A stretch of DNA of 64,000 bases from Sodalis sp. Ffu. Lineage in GTDB: Bacteria > Pseudomonadota > Gammaproteobacteria > Enterobacterales > Enterobacteriaceae. A program made the translations under genes and the position numbers. The notes under the pieces are model-generated. The model did not search any database, was not told where the DNA came from, and was given only the letters and a program-made list of their open reading frames with translations. Positions 34,058-46,019 of this stretch are shown in pieces. The DNA lies in contig CP072944.1 of NCBI GenBank assembly GCA_024748595.1, positions 1,272,001 through 1,336,000 on the forward strand. Reading direction: 5' to 3'. Each line of letters begins with the position of its first letter. Positions within the stretch are counted from its first letter, which is position 1.

Positions 34058-35008
34058 GTGGCGGGAAAACAGAAAAGTGTTGAAGAATTAAATTATGGTC
34101 GTAAAGTTTATGACTTTATGCGTTGGAATTTTTTGGTATTCAGTTTGTCAATTATTTTGTTGATCGCTTCCATCGTGATTATAACGATGCACGACTTTAA
34201 ATGGGGACTGGATTTTACCGGTGGGACGGTCATTGAATTGGCTCTGGAAAAAGTCTCCGATTTGGATCAAATACGCGTCGCCCTGGAACAAACGGGTTTT
34301 AAAGATTCGTTGGTGCAAAATTTTGGCAGCAGCCTAGACGTGATAGTGCGCATGTCTCCTGTTCAGGATGGATTTGGCCAAGAATTAGGCAATAAAGTGC
34401 TTAGCATTATAAACCAGGCAACTGGTCAGAACGCCACTGTTAAACGGGTTGAATTTGTTGGGCCGAGCGTGGGTAGAGATCTAGCTCAAGCTGGTGGTAT
34501 GGCACTATTAGTTGCGCTTATCTGTATCTTGATCTATGTTGGTTTTCGTTTTGAGTGGCGGTTGGCGATTGGTGCAGTTTTAGCACTGGTCCATGACATA
34601 GTCATTACTTTAGGGGTGCTATCGCTGTTTCATATTGAGATCGATTTAATCATTATCGCTTCGCTGATGTCGGTTATTGGTTACTCACTCAACGACAGTA
34701 TCGTAGTTTTTGACCGTATTCGTGAAAATTTTTATAAAATCCCGTGTAGCAGTGCCTATGATATTTTTAATGTATCATTGACTCAGATTTTGAGTCGGAC
34801 GATTATGACTTCGGTCATTACTTTGATGATGGTATTGATTTTGCTCATTTTTGGTGGTTCTATGTTGCGCGGTTTTTCAATGACATTGCTGATCGGTGTT
34901 TTTGTTGGTACTTTCTCTTCTATTTATGTTGCTTCGGGATTAGCGCTTAAGCTCGGTGTGAAGCACGATCATTTGTTGCTAACAAAAAGTGTAATGAAAA
35001 GGGCGTGA
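34058..35008 (+). CDS. secF: Protein translocase subunit SecF
   Basis: SecF is the six-helix partner of SecD. It has 316 residues against 323 in E. coli. [40 protein letters not shown] and [20 protein letters not shown] are conserved. The start is GTG at 34058, nine bases after the secD stop. The C-terminal tail is shorter than in E. coli. In E. coli nrdR-ribD lies a few genes downstream of secF; here it is about 32 kb away, so the region has been rearranged. Confidence 0.96.
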   Translation: MAGKQKSVEELNYGRKVYDFMRWNFLVFSLSIILLIASIVIITMHDFKWGLDFTGGTVIELALEKVSDLDQIRVALEQTGFKDSLVQNFGSSLDVIVRMSPVQDGFGQELGNKVLSIINQATGQNATVKRVEFVGPSVGRDLAQAGGMALLVALICILIYVGFRFEWRLAIGAVLALVHDIVITLGVLSLFHIEIDLIIIASLMSVIGYSLNDSIVVFDRIRENFYKIPCSSAYDIFNVSLTQILSRTIMTSVITLMMVLILLIFGGSMLRGFSMTLLIGVFVGTFSSIYVASGLALKLGVKHDHLLLTKSVMKRA

Positions 35009-35530
35009 ATCAACCGCAGCTACTTTTTTGACCATTTGTTTTCTACCAGGCTATATTATACTTTTAGGTATACCCAGTTTGCTATTATTTTTTAGATATT
35101 AACTTACGTTGATAGAGTTATCTGTGCAAACTAATGATGAAAAATGGGGGTGTTCGTCGTGTATTGCCGTTACGGTATTCTAAGGTACCGACCTTATCTG
35201 GTGGTAGAAAAGTGGCTGGGTTATGTTCTGCGGGATTTTTTAGTTATTTGATTGAATATCATGTAATTAAATATCTAGAATAAAATTGATATGTATCTAT
35301 TTCAAAGTGGATAGTCGTTACGGTAGTTGGCTTTTTTAGTGGTTTAGAGGAAAATATTAATGATTATTTATGCGTTGCCTATAGATATATTTTATACAGT
35401 TATGGTCCTTTTTATTGAAAATTAATTTTGATGTACGTAAAGTGCTTATAAATATGAGAAAATAAAATCCTATTGATGTAAAAATGATTTTTTATCTTAC
35501 GTTATGAGCATAAAAATTTATAGCTTTTAT
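35009..35530. other. Non-coding spacer after secF
   Basis: A 49-codon open frame (35134-35283, starting MMKNGGVRRVLPLRYSKVPT) has slightly more balanced composition than its surroundings, but I recognise no family. I see no terminator or repeat with confidence. yajD, tsx and yajI, the E. coli neighbours, are not recognisable. Confidence 0.4.
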
Positions 35531-35544
35531 TTTAGTTAATTAAT

Positions 35545-35815
35545 ATTTCTTGAAAAAAGTTCAACACGTAACGAAATCACTCATATTGAATCATATTCAA
35601 TGGATAATCAGAGTACATAGTTGGAAAATTGCTGAATGTGATGCAGTTTCCATGTAGCGATCGCTGATTGCGGATGCAGAAGCATAATCTAAGGTGTTTA
35701 ATAAAAACATTAAAAAATTAAAATAAATCATCAATTTTGGCTAATTAAGGTTAACAGAAAATCATGATCTGGAATAAGCGTGGGTACCACGCCTGGCTTT
35801 GGAATATACAGCTAT
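35545..35815 (+). mobile_element. Decayed IS903-like transposase, central part
   Basis: The plus strand reads KVQHV near 35558, then VHSWKIAECDAVSM near 35610-35650 (compare VWRKLHLAVDSVTHEI), then ADAEA near 35670 (compare TDAQA). RLTENHD near 35750 and WNKRGYH near 35770 match the SGNNDTWKKKVGYH region. Neither terminal repeat is visible, so only the central part of the element remains. Confidence 0.65.
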
Positions 35816-36040
35816 ATTACTTAGGAGAGGCATGTGCATATTCGTTTTAAATAAAGTAAGTTAGTTATGTTTATCTATTGTGGGATGAATGGCTTGAATA
35901 TAAGGTAAAAAAAGCTCGGAGACGGCTAAATTTATTCTAGAAGATTGACTAACAGTGTAGCAATTAGAAGCTATGTTCATTTTTACTGAGTCCGTAGTAA
36001 ATGCCGGAGCCCAAATGAAGGGTGCCACCGGCGCTAAAAA

Positions 36041-38035
36041 TTATTTCAGCAATTTGCGTGCTTTGTTGAGCACATTGTTGACGGTAAAGCCAAATGCTTT
36101 GAATAACACTTCCGCCGGTGCGGATTCACCGAAAGTGGTCATGCCGACTATTGCACCGTTTAGGCCAACATACTTATACCAGTAATCGGCAATGCCGGCT
36201 TCAATAGCGATACGCGCAGTAACGGTTTTTGGCAGTACTGATTCACGGTAATCTTCATCCTGTTGATCAAAGACGTCGGTAGAGGGCAGGGATACGACGC
36301 GTACCTTACAGGCTTCATCGTGTAGTTGCTGGTAGGCTGCGACCGCCAACTCTACTTCGGAGCCGGTAGCAATTAGGATCAGGTTCGGAAGGCCTTCACA
36401 ATCCTTCAGTACATAACCGCCGCGGGCGATATCTGCCAACTGTTTTGAGCTACGATTTTGTTGCACTAGATCTTGTCGAGAAAGTATAAGTGTGGTTGGG
36501 CCATCTTGGCGCTCAATTGCTTTTTTCCAGGCTACCGCAGTTTCTACCTGATCGCAGGGACGCCAGTTGCTCATGTTTGGCGTCAAGCGCAGGCTTGCTA
36601 GTTGCTCCACTGGCTGATGAGTTGGGCCATCTTCGCCCAGCCCAATAGAGTCATGGGTATACACCATGATATGCCTCGTTTTCATCAGCGCAGCCATACG
36701 CACTGCATTGCGAGCGTATTCAACAAACATCAGGAAGGTTGCGGTATAGGGAACGAAACCGCCATGGTGGGAGATACCATTGCCAATGGCGGTCATGCCG
36801 AATTCACGCACGCCATAGTGTATATAGTTACCATTAGGATCGTCAACTATGGAAGTGGATTTTGACCAAATGGTTAGGTTACTGGGCGCTAAATCAGCTG
36901 AGCCGCCGAGAAGTTCAGGTAGCATTGGTCCGAAAGCTTCTAGTGTATTTTGCGATGCTTTACGGCTGGCGATTTTCATCGGCCTTGCTTGTAATTGCTC
37001 GATAATTTTTTGAGTTTCTTCCTGCCAGTTAGCCGGAAGTGCACCGTTAATGCGGCGTTTGAACTCTGTTGCTAGATCGGGGTAGATTTTCTCATAGGTG
37101 GCAAATTTCTCGTTCCAAATAGCTTCTTTCTTTTGACCATTTTCTTTTGCATTCCAACCTTGGTAGATCTCTGTCGGGATCATAAACGGTGGTTCGTTCC
37201 AGCCTAACGCTTCACGCGTGGCAGCAATTTCTTTTTTGCCCAGTGGAGCGCCATGGGCACTATGAGTGCCGGATTTGTTCGGTGCTCCGAATGCGATGAC
37301 GGTTTTACACATTAGCAACGACGGCTTATCGGTAACAAATTTGGTGCTTTCAATCGCTGTTTTGATGGCATCGCTGTCATGTCCGTCCACGTTGCGCACT
37401 ACATGCCAGCCGTAGGCTTCAAAACGGGCTGCGGTATCATCGTTGAACCAGCCTTTTACGTTACCATCGATGGAAATGCCGTTATCATCATAAAATGCTA
37501 CTAGTTTGCCGAGTTTTATGGTTCCGGCCAGCGAGCATGCTTCGTGGGAGATCCCCTCCATCATGCAGCCATCACCTAAAAACACATAGGTATAATGATT
37601 AACAATGTCCAGTTGTGGTCGATTGAATTGTGCTGCTAGAGTGCGTTCGCCAATAGCTAGACCTATTGCGTTGGCGATACCTTGTCCCAGGGGGCCAGTG
37701 GTGGTTTCCACACCATTGGTGTAGCCATATTCTGGATGGCCCGGGGTTTTAGAGTATAACTGACGAAAGTTTTTCAGTTCTTCCATCGGCAAATTATAGC
37801 CAGTGAGATGTAACAAGCTGTAAAGCAGCATTGAGCTGTGGCCGTTGGAGAGGATAAAACGGTCACGATCGGCCCATTTTGGGTTGATTGGATTATGATT
37901 CATATAATCGCGCCATAATACTTCTGCAATATCAGCCATGCCCATAGGGGCACCAGGATGGCCGGAATTAGCTTTTTGCACGGCATCTATACTTAATGCA
38001 CGGATGGCATTGGCAAGTTTTTTTCTTGAGGTCAT
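36041..38035 (-). CDS. tkt: Transketolase
   Basis: Transketolase moves two-carbon units between sugar phosphates in the non-oxidative pentose phosphate pathway, using thiamine diphosphate. It has 664 residues, matching E. coli TktA (663) and TktB (667). [18 protein letters not shown], the cofactor motif [18 protein letters not shown], and [18 protein letters not shown] are intact. I chose the ATG at 38035 over a TTG 12 bases upstream, because TGGAG is the ribosome-binding site. The adjacent talA matches the E. coli talA-tktB arrangement, and wording such as [18 protein letters not shown] resembles TktB. I leave A or B open. Confidence 0.95.
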   Translation of the reverse strand: MTSRKKLANAIRALSIDAVQKANSGHPGAPMGMADIAEVLWRDYMNHNPINPKWADRDRFILSNGHSSMLLYSLLHLTGYNLPMEELKNFRQLYSKTPGHPEYGYTNGVETTTGPLGQGIANAIGLAIGERTLAAQFNRPQLDIVNHYTYVFLGDGCMMEGISHEACSLAGTIKLGKLVAFYDDNGISIDGNVKGWFNDDTAARFEAYGWHVVRNVDGHDSDAIKTAIESTKFVTDKPSLLMCKTVIAFGAPNKSGTHSAHGAPLGKKEIAATREALGWNEPPFMIPTEIYQGWNAKENGQKKEAIWNEKFATYEKIYPDLATEFKRRINGALPANWQEETQKIIEQLQARPMKIASRKASQNTLEAFGPMLPELLGGSADLAPSNLTIWSKSTSIVDDPNGNYIHYGVREFGMTAIGNGISHHGGFVPYTATFLMFVEYARNAVRMAALMKTRHIMVYTHDSIGLGEDGPTHQPVEQLASLRLTPNMSNWRPCDQVETAVAWKKAIERQDGPTTLILSRQDLVQQNRSSKQLADIARGGYVLKDCEGLPNLILIATGSEVELAVAAYQQLHDEACKVRVVSLPSTDVFDQQDEDYRESVLPKTVTARIAIEAGIADYWYKYVGLNGAIVGMTTFGESAPAEVLFKAFGFTVNNVLNKARKLLK

Positions 38036-38050
38036 GTAATGCTCCAAAGG

Positions 38051-39001
38051 TTATAGTTTTGCAGATAAAAGATCTTTTAATCTTTGTTGGTCAATTGCAA
38101 ATTGACGGATGCCCTCGGCTAGTTTGTCAACAGCCATTGCGTCTTGGTTGTGTTCCCAGCGAAATTTCGCTTCAGACAGCGCAGCTGGCTGATGGAAAGC
38201 TTCGGTGAAGGGAGAGAGTTTACGCTCAACGCTTTGATCGTTGTTATGCAGCTTTTCCAGCAAGGTGGGTGCAATAGTTAGACGATCGCACCCGGCTAGG
38301 GCCAGGATCTGCTCGATTTTACGGAAGCTAGCGCCCATGATTATGGTTTGATAGCTATGTTGTTTATAGTAATTATAAATTCTGCGTACCAATTTCACAC
38401 CTGGATCTTCATTAACTACGTACGGCTCTAACGGTTTACGTTGGTTATACCAGTCATAGATACGGCCAACGAACGGCGAAATTAAATATACGCCAGCATC
38501 AGCGCAAGCGCGTGCCTGCGCAAAGGAAAATAGCAGCGTTAGGTTGCATTTAATACCTTCTTTTTCTAGCTTTTCCGCTGCTTTGATCCCTTCCCAGGTT
38601 GAGGCTAGCTTAATAAGAATGCGGGATTTGTTGATGCCCTGTTTTTGATACAAACTGACCAGTTTGCTGGCTTTGGCTACGCACATGCTGCGATCGAAGG
38701 AGAGACTCGCATCCACTTCTGTAGAGACACACCCTGGTATGTTTTTCAGGATTTCAACACCTATATTAACCGCCAATTTATCACTGGCATTTATGATCTG
38801 GGTTTCGTGGGTACCTCCCTGTTCACGTGCATAAGCTAGCGCGTCTTTAAACAATGGTTGGTAGATGTTAAAGCTGGCTGCTTTTAGAATGAGCGACGGG
38901 TTGGTGGTTGCATCTTGTGGAGTATAATGGCGGATAGACTGAATATCCCCGCTGTCGGCCACGACGGTGGTAAATTGCTTCAGAGCTTCTAACTGATTCA
39001 T
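38051..39001 (-). CDS. talA: Transaldolase A
   Basis: Transaldolase transfers a dihydroxyacetone unit between sugar phosphates. It has 316 residues, identical to E. coli TalA. The active-site lysine lies in [44 protein letters not shown] and [20 protein letters not shown] are conserved. The [15 protein letters not shown] stretch is closer to TalA than TalB. The start at 39001 follows GGAG. tkt begins 16 bases after its stop, so the two form an operon. Confidence 0.95.
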   Translation of the reverse strand: MNQLEALKQFTTVVADSGDIQSIRHYTPQDATTNPSLILKAASFNIYQPLFKDALAYAREQGGTHETQIINASDKLAVNIGVEILKNIPGCVSTEVDASLSFDRSMCVAKASKLVSLYQKQGINKSRILIKLASTWEGIKAAEKLEKEGIKCNLTLLFSFAQARACADAGVYLISPFVGRIYDWYNQRKPLEPYVVNEDPGVKLVRRIYNYYKQHSYQTIIMGASFRKIEQILALAGCDRLTIAPTLLEKLHNNDQSVERKLSPFTEAFHQPAALSEAKFRWEHNQDAMAVDKLAEGIRQFAIDQQRLKDLLSAKL

Positions 39002-39239
39002 TTTTGACTCCATATGAATATGATTATATCACATGTAAAATTGACGGTTAACTTTAGAATCACACAGGATCAACAAGACAATAGTAATTACGTGGAAAAA
39101 CAGCGCTTTGTATTTCCGGCTGCTTTAGGCTTCAGCAAGTACTGTATCTCGTTGCGTTAGAGTGCGCTTATGGTGCTGATTTTTTGTTTTTAGTAGGTAT
39201 TCAGTAATTATTCGTAGGTTCCTTGTGGGGAATTTTAGC

Positions 39240-39604
39240 GATTTAATTTTATATCGACTGTTACATAGTGTTTACACTAAATAGAATGCTTTTTTAGCTG
39301 TGTATGATTCATTTTTACTAAAAACTTTATCCGAGTAGCGTGAGAGCTATATAAATAATATCATGGTGTGTTAAATTTTATGCTGTACGGGTTCATTTTG
39401 AGCGGTTTTCTTCTATTTAAAGATATAGAAATGACTGATATACTAACAACAATGTATCAGTGGACCACGTTTGACTGATGTTTGTTGTCTCTCACCATAT
39501 TAGTGATTATAAACTTTTTTTGCTGTTTATAGAAAGATTTTTGCTGGAAAAGTGAATGATTTGACTTTCATTAGTTACATAAATCTGATTTGTCAACAAA
39601 TCTT
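39240..39604 (-). mobile_element. IS903-like remnant between hemF and talA
   Basis: CCACGTTTGACTGATGTTTG near 39464 is the reverse-complemented transposase N-terminal block. The right terminal repeat GATTTGTCAACAAATCTT (39587-39604) follows about 120 bases later, ending 18 bases before the hemF stop. The C-terminal half is not recognisable, so the left limit is approximate. Confidence 0.55.
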
Positions 39605-39621
39605 ATACAGCTATATTTCTA

Positions 39622-40545
39622 TCAACAATTTTCGTTTAGCCAGTCGCGAGCGGTTAAAAAGTTGTGATAAAGCGCCTCCTCGGGGCTGTTTGGTGCTGGT
39701 TTGGCATTGTATTCCCAGCGCACTAACGGTGGCATGGATATGAGTATTGACTCAGTACGGCCATCGGACTGCAGACCAAATAGAGTACCTCTATCCCAGA
39801 TCAAATTAAATTCTACATATCGTCCGCGACGATAGAGCTGAAATTGGCGTTCGCGCTCGCCCCAATGGAGAGCGCGGCGCCGTTCTACAATGGGTAGATA
39901 AGCGTCTAGATATCCCTGGCCTATGGCCCGGGTAAAAGCAAACGCTTGCATGAAATCGGGAGTGTTCAGATCATCGAAAAATATCCCGCCGATACCACGA
40001 GCTTCATTACGATGCTTTAGAAAGAAATAATCGTCACACCAGCGTTTGTATCGTGGGTAGACGTCGTGACCAAACGGTCGGCAGAGCGCTTCAGCGGTGC
40101 GGTGCCAATGAAGAGCATCTTCGGTGAAACCGTAATAGGGCGTCAGGTCAAATCCTCCGCCAAACCACCATATCGGTGCGGAATCTGCCTTTTCGGCGAT
40201 AAAAAATCGAACATTGGCGTGGCTGGTAGGGATATAGGGATTTTTTGGGTGGACCACCAAAGAAACTCCTATCGCTTTGAATGAGCGGCCGGTTAGTTCT
40301 GGTCGGTGAGCAGTGGCGGAAGCGTTTAGGGTATCACCATGTATATAGGAGAAATTGACTCCCGCCTGTTCAAAGATGCGGCCATTACGTAATACTCGGG
40401 TGCTACCCCGGCCGCTGTCGCCGCGTTGCCAAATGTCTTCCTGGAAGGTTTTTCCGCCGTCGGCGGACTCTAGTGCGTCACAGATGCGATTCTGTAGAGT
40501 GAGAAAAAAGGGGATGATCTGTTTGGTAATAGCTAGTTGATTCAT
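39622..40545 (-). CDS. hemF: Oxygen-dependent coproporphyrinogen-III oxidase
   Basis: HemF decarboxylates coproporphyrinogen III to protoporphyrinogen IX, which HemG then oxidises. It has 307 residues against 299 in E. coli. [57 protein letters not shown] and [14 protein letters not shown] are conserved. It stands alone on the minus strand; amiA, its E. coli partner, is missing. Use of the oxygen-dependent enzyme fits an aerobic lifestyle with bo oxidase. Confidence 0.96.
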   Translation of the reverse strand: MNQLAITKQIIPFFLTLQNRICDALESADGGKTFQEDIWQRGDSGRGSTRVLRNGRIFEQAGVNFSYIHGDTLNASATAHRPELTGRSFKAIGVSLVVHPKNPYIPTSHANVRFFIAEKADSAPIWWFGGGFDLTPYYGFTEDALHWHRTAEALCRPFGHDVYPRYKRWCDDYFFLKHRNEARGIGGIFFDDLNTPDFMQAFAFTRAIGQGYLDAYLPIVERRRALHWGERERQFQLYRRGRYVEFNLIWDRGTLFGLQSDGRTESILISMPPLVRWEYNAKPAPNSPEEALYHNFLTARDWLNENC

Positions 40546-40563
40546 CGCAATAGTCCATTGTCA

Positions 40564-40720
40564 GGTTTTGTTGGATAAACGTGAGTCGTTGATAATTTTT
40601 TTTGAATTCAAGATTGTTATTACAGGTTGTTCAAGTAGCTCGTTGGTGAAAAATATCAAATTTGGGTCATTTTATTTTAATGTAATTTCCAATAGCTATG
40701 GGATTCTTCAGTTTAGGTAA
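40564..40720 (-). mobile_element. IS903-like left-end fragment
   Basis: GGTTTTGTTGGATAAACG (40564-40581) is a left terminal repeat. GGTTGTTCAAGTAGCTCG (from about 40626) and GTCATTTTATTTTAATG (from about 40666) match the reverse-complemented C-terminal end of the transposase. The rest of this copy is not recognisable. Confidence 0.55.
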
Positions 40721-40967
40721 CTGATTCTTTATTTGGTGTTTTTGCTTCTTGTTTACACTTTGATTGTCGACACCTTGATTTTTATTCAGTATAATTTGTC
40801 CAGATTTTCAATGACCTCCGTTATTTGTTCAAATTTGTTATTGTTCGCAATCAAAAAGCTGGATCTCCTAGCATCGAACATTATAAGCAATGTCATCACA
40901 TATTGTATGATATTAATTATATCAGATAAAATTTATTGTTACACCAATTATAGTGAGGATTGCTACC

Positions 40968-41520
40968 AATGTTATTGAATAAATTAAATTTTTTAATTTT
41001 AAAAATAGTCACTAATTCTATAAGTAGAATAAAGTTTAAAATCATTAATTGGGAAGTTAACAATATTCTATCACTTTAGTGGAGCCTTTATCCTTTCTTA
41101 CTATGGTGATGAGTTAATAAACCACTTAAACTTTAACGATGGTGTCTGGTACACTGTTTTGAGGTAGTCAATATAACTATCATTATGTTAAGAAAAAATC
41201 TTTGCCTATACGGCAAGAATTATAAGATTTTATAGGCTCCATTTAATTTAAATATTCCTTTGTATTCCTAATTAATATATTTGTATCAGTAAACATGCTT
41301 AAATATTAATGTCATTTAATCTGTGGTGAAATTGTTTGTATGTTTTTTGCGTACCTGGTTGAAGCTCTTTTAGAGAAGGTGATGGAATCTAAAGTCAGAA
41401 TACAGTGTTAGAAAAAGCTTCATATTTGGTGTAAGCATCATGGGGTGATGATGCACATGTTAGTTATATCTGCTGGCTAAGTGATTTTGATCAAAATGAG
41501 TAGTGTGAAGGTAACAAAAC
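40968..41520 (+). mobile_element. Decayed IS903-like element upstream of cysP
   Basis: Left repeat AATGTTATTGAATAAATT (40968-40985) is followed by KIINWEVNNIL near 41038 (compare KITNWPAYNNAL). DFIGSI near 41222 fits GFVDSI. Near 41425-41460 WCKHHG and MLVISAG fit the WKVKQHG and LAVDS regions. The right end is not found; the element fades out before the cysP leader. Confidence 0.6.
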
Positions 41521-42063
41521 ATTTTAATTAAATAAAATGCTTATCGATGACTCATGTTTATCAACAAAAATTTAATACAGTTGTGAGTTTCTATTTGATA
41601 GCGTATTGTTATAGTCTTTTGATGAGACTTTAATTATAGCATGCAGCTTGAGGTATGAGGTTAATGGTAGTAATTTCCAAGTGTTTTAAACTTATCATTA
41701 TAGCATAATGTTTATGGTACATGGCATATGTAGGGTATGTGATAACTATCGTATGCGGTGTTGTATAGACTTTGCAAAACTATTATTTGTTACGTTTGGT
41801 TTGGTGTTATGTTTAACATGAACCTAATAACATTGATATTTGTTGATGCTAAAAAAGTTAGTCGGTCAGTAAAATCATTTGGTATTTTAAATTAGTTAAG
41901 TAACGACCTTTGCGGTGAGAAATTTACCCTGGGTTAGCAACCATTCCTTAATCTCGCATCAACGTGTTCAGTTTGGTAAACTAACTTCAAAAGGTTTATA
42001 ACTTTTCCAACTGCTAAAGTATATATCGATATATGAAACCGTTACGGGTTATTCCATACTTAT
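41521..42063. other. Non-coding spacer upstream of cysP
   Basis: I recognise no gene, RNA or repeat. The missing 3' part of the preceding IS copy would fall here if it survives. Confidence 0.4.
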
Positions 42064-42097
42064 AAATAAACTGTCATTTTACGATGATAGTTTATTT
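42064..42097 (+). terminator. Terminator-like hairpin just before cysP
   Basis: A 14-bp stem (one G-T pair) with loop TTTACG is followed by a run of T. It ends about 20 bases before the first ATG of cysP. It may end a lost upstream transcript, or act as a leader attenuator. The sequence alone does not decide. Confidence 0.55.
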
Positions 42098-42118
42098 TTT
42101 TAATGCTTAAGACAAAAC

Positions 42119-43147
42119 ATGACCTTTAGGTTTAACATTCATCGTATATGGGTAATGCAAAGGCTTTTAATAGCAATGTTACTAGTGTATGGTCCGGCTC
42201 ATTCCATTTCATTACTTAATAGCTCTTATGACGTGGCACGTGAGCTGTTTGTAGCGCTAAACCCTGTTTTTATTGAACAGTGGCAACGCGAGCATCCTGG
42301 TGACACTTTAACTATCCGTCAGTCACATGCAGGATCGTCTAGGCAGGCACTGTCTATCTTGCAAGGGCTTCATGCGGATGTAGTTACCTACAACCAGGTA
42401 ACAGATGTGCAAATTTTGCATGATCGTGGTAATTTGATTGCTGCGGACTGGCAAAGTCGCTTACCTAATCATAGTTCGCCGTACTACTCGACCATGGCGT
42501 TTTTAGTGCGTAAAGGGAACCCAAAGCAGATTCATGATTGGCAAGATCTGGTGCGTGATGAAGTAAAGCTTATATTTCCCAATCCGAAGACTTCGGGTAA
42601 TGGGCGCTATACCTATTTGGCAGCTTGGGGTGCTTTTTTGCAGAATAATGGTATCGATTACGCTAAAACTCGCGTTTGGATGTGCAAATTTCTCAGTAAT
42701 GTTGAGGTATTCGATACCGGTGGTCGCAGTTCTACTATCACTTTTATCGAACGGGGGCAGGGGGATGTACTGATAAGTTTTGAATCGGAAGTGAATATGT
42801 TTCGCAACCAGTATGGTGCTGAGAATTATGAAGTGATTGTGCCGAAAATAAATATTTTTGCGGAATTTCCAGTGGCGTGGGTGGATAAAAATGTGCAAAA
42901 AAATGGGACTGAAAAGGTGGCTAGAGCTTATCTAAATTATCTCTATAGCCCGGCGGCACAACAAATTATCGCAAGATTTTTTTATCGGGTTAACACGACG
43001 CAAATCATGAAGGCTAATAACAAAAAATTCCCCACGATTCAGTTATTTCGGGTCGAAGATTGGTTCGGTGATTGGCAGCAGGTGATGGGCATCCATTTCA
43101 GCAGTGGTGGTGAATTAGACCAATTACTTGCATCGGTGTATCGTTAA
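42119..43147 (+). CDS. cysP: Thiosulfate/sulfate ABC transporter, periplasmic binding protein
   Basis: CysP captures thiosulfate and sulfate for the CysUWA importer. It has 342 residues against 338 in E. coli. A signal peptide is visible (hydrophobic [17 protein letters not shown], cleavage before [10 protein letters not shown]). [56 protein letters not shown] and [11 protein letters not shown] are conserved. The ATG at 42155 is an alternative start that gives a shorter signal. The stop overlaps the cysU start as TAATG. Confidence 0.95.
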   Translation: MTFRFNIHRIWVMQRLLIAMLLVYGPAHSISLLNSSYDVARELFVALNPVFIEQWQREHPGDTLTIRQSHAGSSRQALSILQGLHADVVTYNQVTDVQILHDRGNLIAADWQSRLPNHSSPYYSTMAFLVRKGNPKQIHDWQDLVRDEVKLIFPNPKTSGNGRYTYLAAWGAFLQNNGIDYAKTRVWMCKFLSNVEVFDTGGRSSTITFIERGQGDVLISFESEVNMFRNQYGAENYEVIVPKINIFAEFPVAWVDKNVQKNGTEKVARAYLNYLYSPAAQQIIARFFYRVNTTQIMKANNKKFPTIQLFRVEDWFGDWQQVMGIHFSSGGELDQLLASVYR

Positions 43148-43980
43148 TGTTGGCCATGACAACGAAACGTATACTACCTGGCTTTGGGCTGAGTCTCGGT
43201 ACTAGCGTATTGTTTGTTTGCCTTGTCTTGCTATTGCCTTTAAGTGCGCTGGTGATGCAGTTAGCGCAGATTAGTTGGTCCCAGTACTGGCAGGTGATCA
43301 GTAGTCGGGAGTTGGTGGCGGCCTATAAAGTTACTCTACTATCCGCTGGGGTGGCCTCCTTTTTGAATGCGTTGTTTGGTATGCCAATAGCCTGGATCTT
43401 GGCTCGTTACCGTTTTCCAGGACGGGTGTTGCTGGATGGGTTAGTGGATTTGCCGTTCGCGTTGCCCACTGCGGTGGCTGGTTTGACGTTAGCGACATTG
43501 TTTTCTACGACTGGCTGGTATGGCAATTGGCTGGAGTTGTTTGGTATCAAAGTTTCCTATACTTGGCTTGGCATCACTGTGGCGATGGTGTTTACTAGTA
43601 TCCCTTTTGTGGTGCGCACTGTGCAGCCAGTACTGGAGGAGCTTAGCCCAGAGTTTGAAGAAGCGGCTAAGATTTTGGGGGCTGGACATTGGCAAATTTT
43701 TCGCAGCGTCATTTTGCCGGAGTTGGCTCCAGCATTGCTAGCAGGAACAGCATTATCATTTATTCGTAGTTTGGGTGAATTCGGGGCGGTGATCTTTATA
43801 GCCGGTAATATTGCTTGGAAGACCGAAGTCATATCGCTGAAAATTTTTTTTCGTTTGCAGGAGTTTGATTATCCTGCGGCCAGTGCTATTGCTTCGATTA
43901 TTCTGGTGATATCTCTGCTGCTGCTGTTTGTCATCAATGTGCTGCAATCACGTTTTAGTCGGCGATTGGGGGGACTATAA
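43147..43980 (+). CDS. cysU: Sulfate/thiosulfate ABC transporter permease CysU (CysT)
   Basis: CysU is one of two inner-membrane permease subunits of the sulfate importer. It has 277 residues, as in E. coli. Six membrane helices are expected. The EAA coupling loop is visible as EFEEAAKILGAGHWQIFRSV, and LPFALPTAVAGLTLATLFS is conserved. It overlaps cysP at its start and cysW at its stop, each as TAATG, so the operon is tightly coupled. Confidence 0.95.
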   Translation: MLAMTTKRILPGFGLSLGTSVLFVCLVLLLPLSALVMQLAQISWSQYWQVISSRELVAAYKVTLLSAGVASFLNALFGMPIAWILARYRFPGRVLLDGLVDLPFALPTAVAGLTLATLFSTTGWYGNWLELFGIKVSYTWLGITVAMVFTSIPFVVRTVQPVLEELSPEFEEAAKILGAGHWQIFRSVILPELAPALLAGTALSFIRSLGEFGAVIFIAGNIAWKTEVISLKIFFRLQEFDYPAASAIASIILVISLLLLFVINVLQSRFSRRLGGL

Positions 43981-44849
43981 TGACAGATATCTTTGTTTTT
44001 AATAGAGCGATTTGGGCATCCATTGAATGGAGAAAGTGGTTATTGATTAGTTTGGGAGCGCTTGTTTCGATACTGTTGTTGGCAATACCTCTGATGTTTA
44101 TTTTTGTAACGGCTTTGTCGGAGGGAATGGTATTGGTGGGACATAATTTGGGCAATTCAGATATGCTGCATGCTATATGGCTCACTGTACTGGTTGCTTT
44201 GATTAGTGTGCCGGTCAATTTGGTATTCGGCACGTTGATGGCTTGGTTGGTTACGCGTTTTAATTTTTGTGGTCGTCAGCTGCTGTTGACGTTGATGGAT
44301 GTGCCTTTCGCCGTATCGCCGGTGGTAGCTGGGTTACTATATCTATTGTTTTATGGTACGAACGGTCCTATCGGAGGTTGGCTAGATAAGCATAATCTGC
44401 ATTTGATGTTCTCTTGGCCGGGTATAGTGCTAGTTACTATTTTTGTTACCTGTCCTTTCGTGGTGCGCGAACTTGTTCCAGTGATGCTGAGTCAGGGTAG
44501 TCAAGAAGATGAAGCGGCGATTCTATTAGGTGCATCTGGTTGGCAGATGTTTTATCGTGTCACGTTGCCTAATATTCTCTGGCCTTTGCTTTATGGAGCA
44601 ATTCTCACGAATGCTCGAGCTATAGGCGAATTCGGTGCAGTGTCGGTCGTATCAGGATCGATACGTGGTGAAACCTGTACGTTGCCGTTGCAGGTAGAGT
44701 TATTGCATCAGGATTATAACACCGTTGGCGCTTTTACCGCTGCTGCGTTGTTGGCTTTGATGGCGATTATTACACTATTTCTAAAAAGTGGTCTGCAATG
44801 GCGTCTAGATCGTCATCAGACGGAGCTTCGACTGGGGAAATCACAATGA
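43980..44849 (+). CDS. cysW: Sulfate/thiosulfate ABC transporter permease CysW
   Basis: CysW is the second permease subunit. It has 289 residues against 291 in E. coli. Six helices are predicted. [20 protein letters not shown] and the coupling loop with [20 protein letters not shown] are conserved, followed by [15 protein letters not shown]. It overlaps cysU by one base and cysA by four. The near absence of spacing suggests selection for equal expression. Confidence 0.95.
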   Translation: MTDIFVFNRAIWASIEWRKWLLISLGALVSILLLAIPLMFIFVTALSEGMVLVGHNLGNSDMLHAIWLTVLVALISVPVNLVFGTLMAWLVTRFNFCGRQLLLTLMDVPFAVSPVVAGLLYLLFYGTNGPIGGWLDKHNLHLMFSWPGIVLVTIFVTCPFVVRELVPVMLSQGSQEDEAAILLGASGWQMFYRVTLPNILWPLLYGAILTNARAIGEFGAVSVVSGSIRGETCTLPLQVELLHQDYNTVGAFTAAALLALMAIITLFLKSGLQWRLDRHQTELRLGKSQ

Positions 44850-45937
44850 GTATTGTGATCGATAAGGTCAGTAAATTTTTTGATCATACTAAAGTTTTAG
44901 ACGATATTTCTTTGGATATCGCTTCGGGGGAAATGGTGGCGTTATTGGGGCCATCTGGCTCCGGCAAAACTACACTGCTGCGCGTTATTGCTGGTCTGGA
45001 GCATCAGACCATTGGTCACTTGCATTTTGGTGGAATAGATGTTAGCCGTCTTCATGCGCGTGATCGCCATGTTGGGTTTGTTTTTCAACATTATGCGCTA
45101 TTTCGTCATATGACAGTGTTTGATAATATCGCTTTTGGTCTGATGGTATTACCGCGGTGTAAACGCCCAGGCGCCGCGACTATTAAGTATAAGGTCGGGC
45201 AATTGCTGGAAATGGTGCAGTTGGGGCATTTGGCTAACCGTTATCCGTCACAGCTTTCTGGTGGTCAGAAACAGCGAGTGGCTTTGGCGAGATCATTAGC
45301 GGTAGAGCCTGAAATATTATTGTTGGATGAACCCTTTGGCGCCCTGGATGCTCAAGTGCGTAAAGAGTTGCGCCGTTGGTTGCGGCAGCTTCATGAGGAG
45401 TTAAAGTTTACTAGTGTTTTTGTTACTCATGATCAAGAAGAAGCGATGGAAGTGGCGGATCGAGTGGTAGTGATGAGCCAGGGAAATATTGAGCAAGTTG
45501 GTGTTCCGCAGGATTTCTGGCATGCGCCAGCTAGCCGTTTTGTATTAGAATTTTTAGGCGAGATTAACCGGTTGGAGGGTGAAATACATGGCTCGCAGTT
45601 ATTTATCGGTGCTTATCATTGGCCGTTGCCATATACGCTGATTCATCAGGGTAAAGTTGAGCTTTTCTTGCATCCTTGGGAGATGGTGATTAGCGAACAA
45701 TCTAGTGTCCGTTGTCCGTTACCAGTACGGATTGTTGATGCCATTCAGCGCGGTTATTATTGGCAGTTAATTGTTCAGCCACTGAGTTGGCATCAGGATC
45801 CATTGACAGTTATGTTGTCCGGAGGAACTTCTATTATTCCGCAGTGCGGCGATCGCCGTTATATAGGGGGCCAGAATGCCCGGTTATATGCAGGAGATCA
45901 ATCTTTGCATCCTGTTGATTTTACGGAGGCTGTTTAA
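44846..45937 (+). CDS. cysA: Sulfate/thiosulfate ABC transporter ATP-binding protein CysA
   Basis: CysA hydrolyses ATP to drive sulfate and thiosulfate uptake. It has 363 residues against 365 in E. coli. Walker A is GPSGSGKTT, the ABC signature is [14 protein letters not shown], Walker B is [12 protein letters not shown], and the H-loop is [10 protein letters not shown]-terminal TOBE-type regulatory domain follows from about residue 240. I chose the ATG at 44846, overlapping the cysW stop, over an upstream in-frame ATG inside cysW. cysM, the next gene in E. coli, is not present. Confidence 0.96.
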   Translation: MSIVIDKVSKFFDHTKVLDDISLDIASGEMVALLGPSGSGKTTLLRVIAGLEHQTIGHLHFGGIDVSRLHARDRHVGFVFQHYALFRHMTVFDNIAFGLMVLPRCKRPGAATIKYKVGQLLEMVQLGHLANRYPSQLSGGQKQRVALARSLAVEPEILLLDEPFGALDAQVRKELRRWLRQLHEELKFTSVFVTHDQEEAMEVADRVVVMSQGNIEQVGVPQDFWHAPASRFVLEFLGEINRLEGEIHGSQLFIGAYHWPLPYTLIHQGKVELFLHPWEMVISEQSSVRCPLPVRIVDAIQRGYYWQLIVQPLSWHQDPLTVMLSGGTSIIPQCGDRRYIGGQNARLYAGDQSLHPVDFTEAV

Positions 45938-46019
45938 ACGTTGTATTTTTAAGCTGGTTCTGTATGTATTCGTATTATTTTGTGCTATGCATCTACTTTT
46001 ACTATTTTTGTTTACGGGG

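Noticed and set aside
35134-35283. 49-codon open frame after secF
   Set aside because: Slightly more balanced composition than the surroundings, but no recognised family and no homologue that I can name. Too short to support.
40733-40978. Open frame of 81 codons between hemF and cysP
   Set aside because: T-rich spacer flanked by two IS ends, no ribosome-binding site, and no family similarity.
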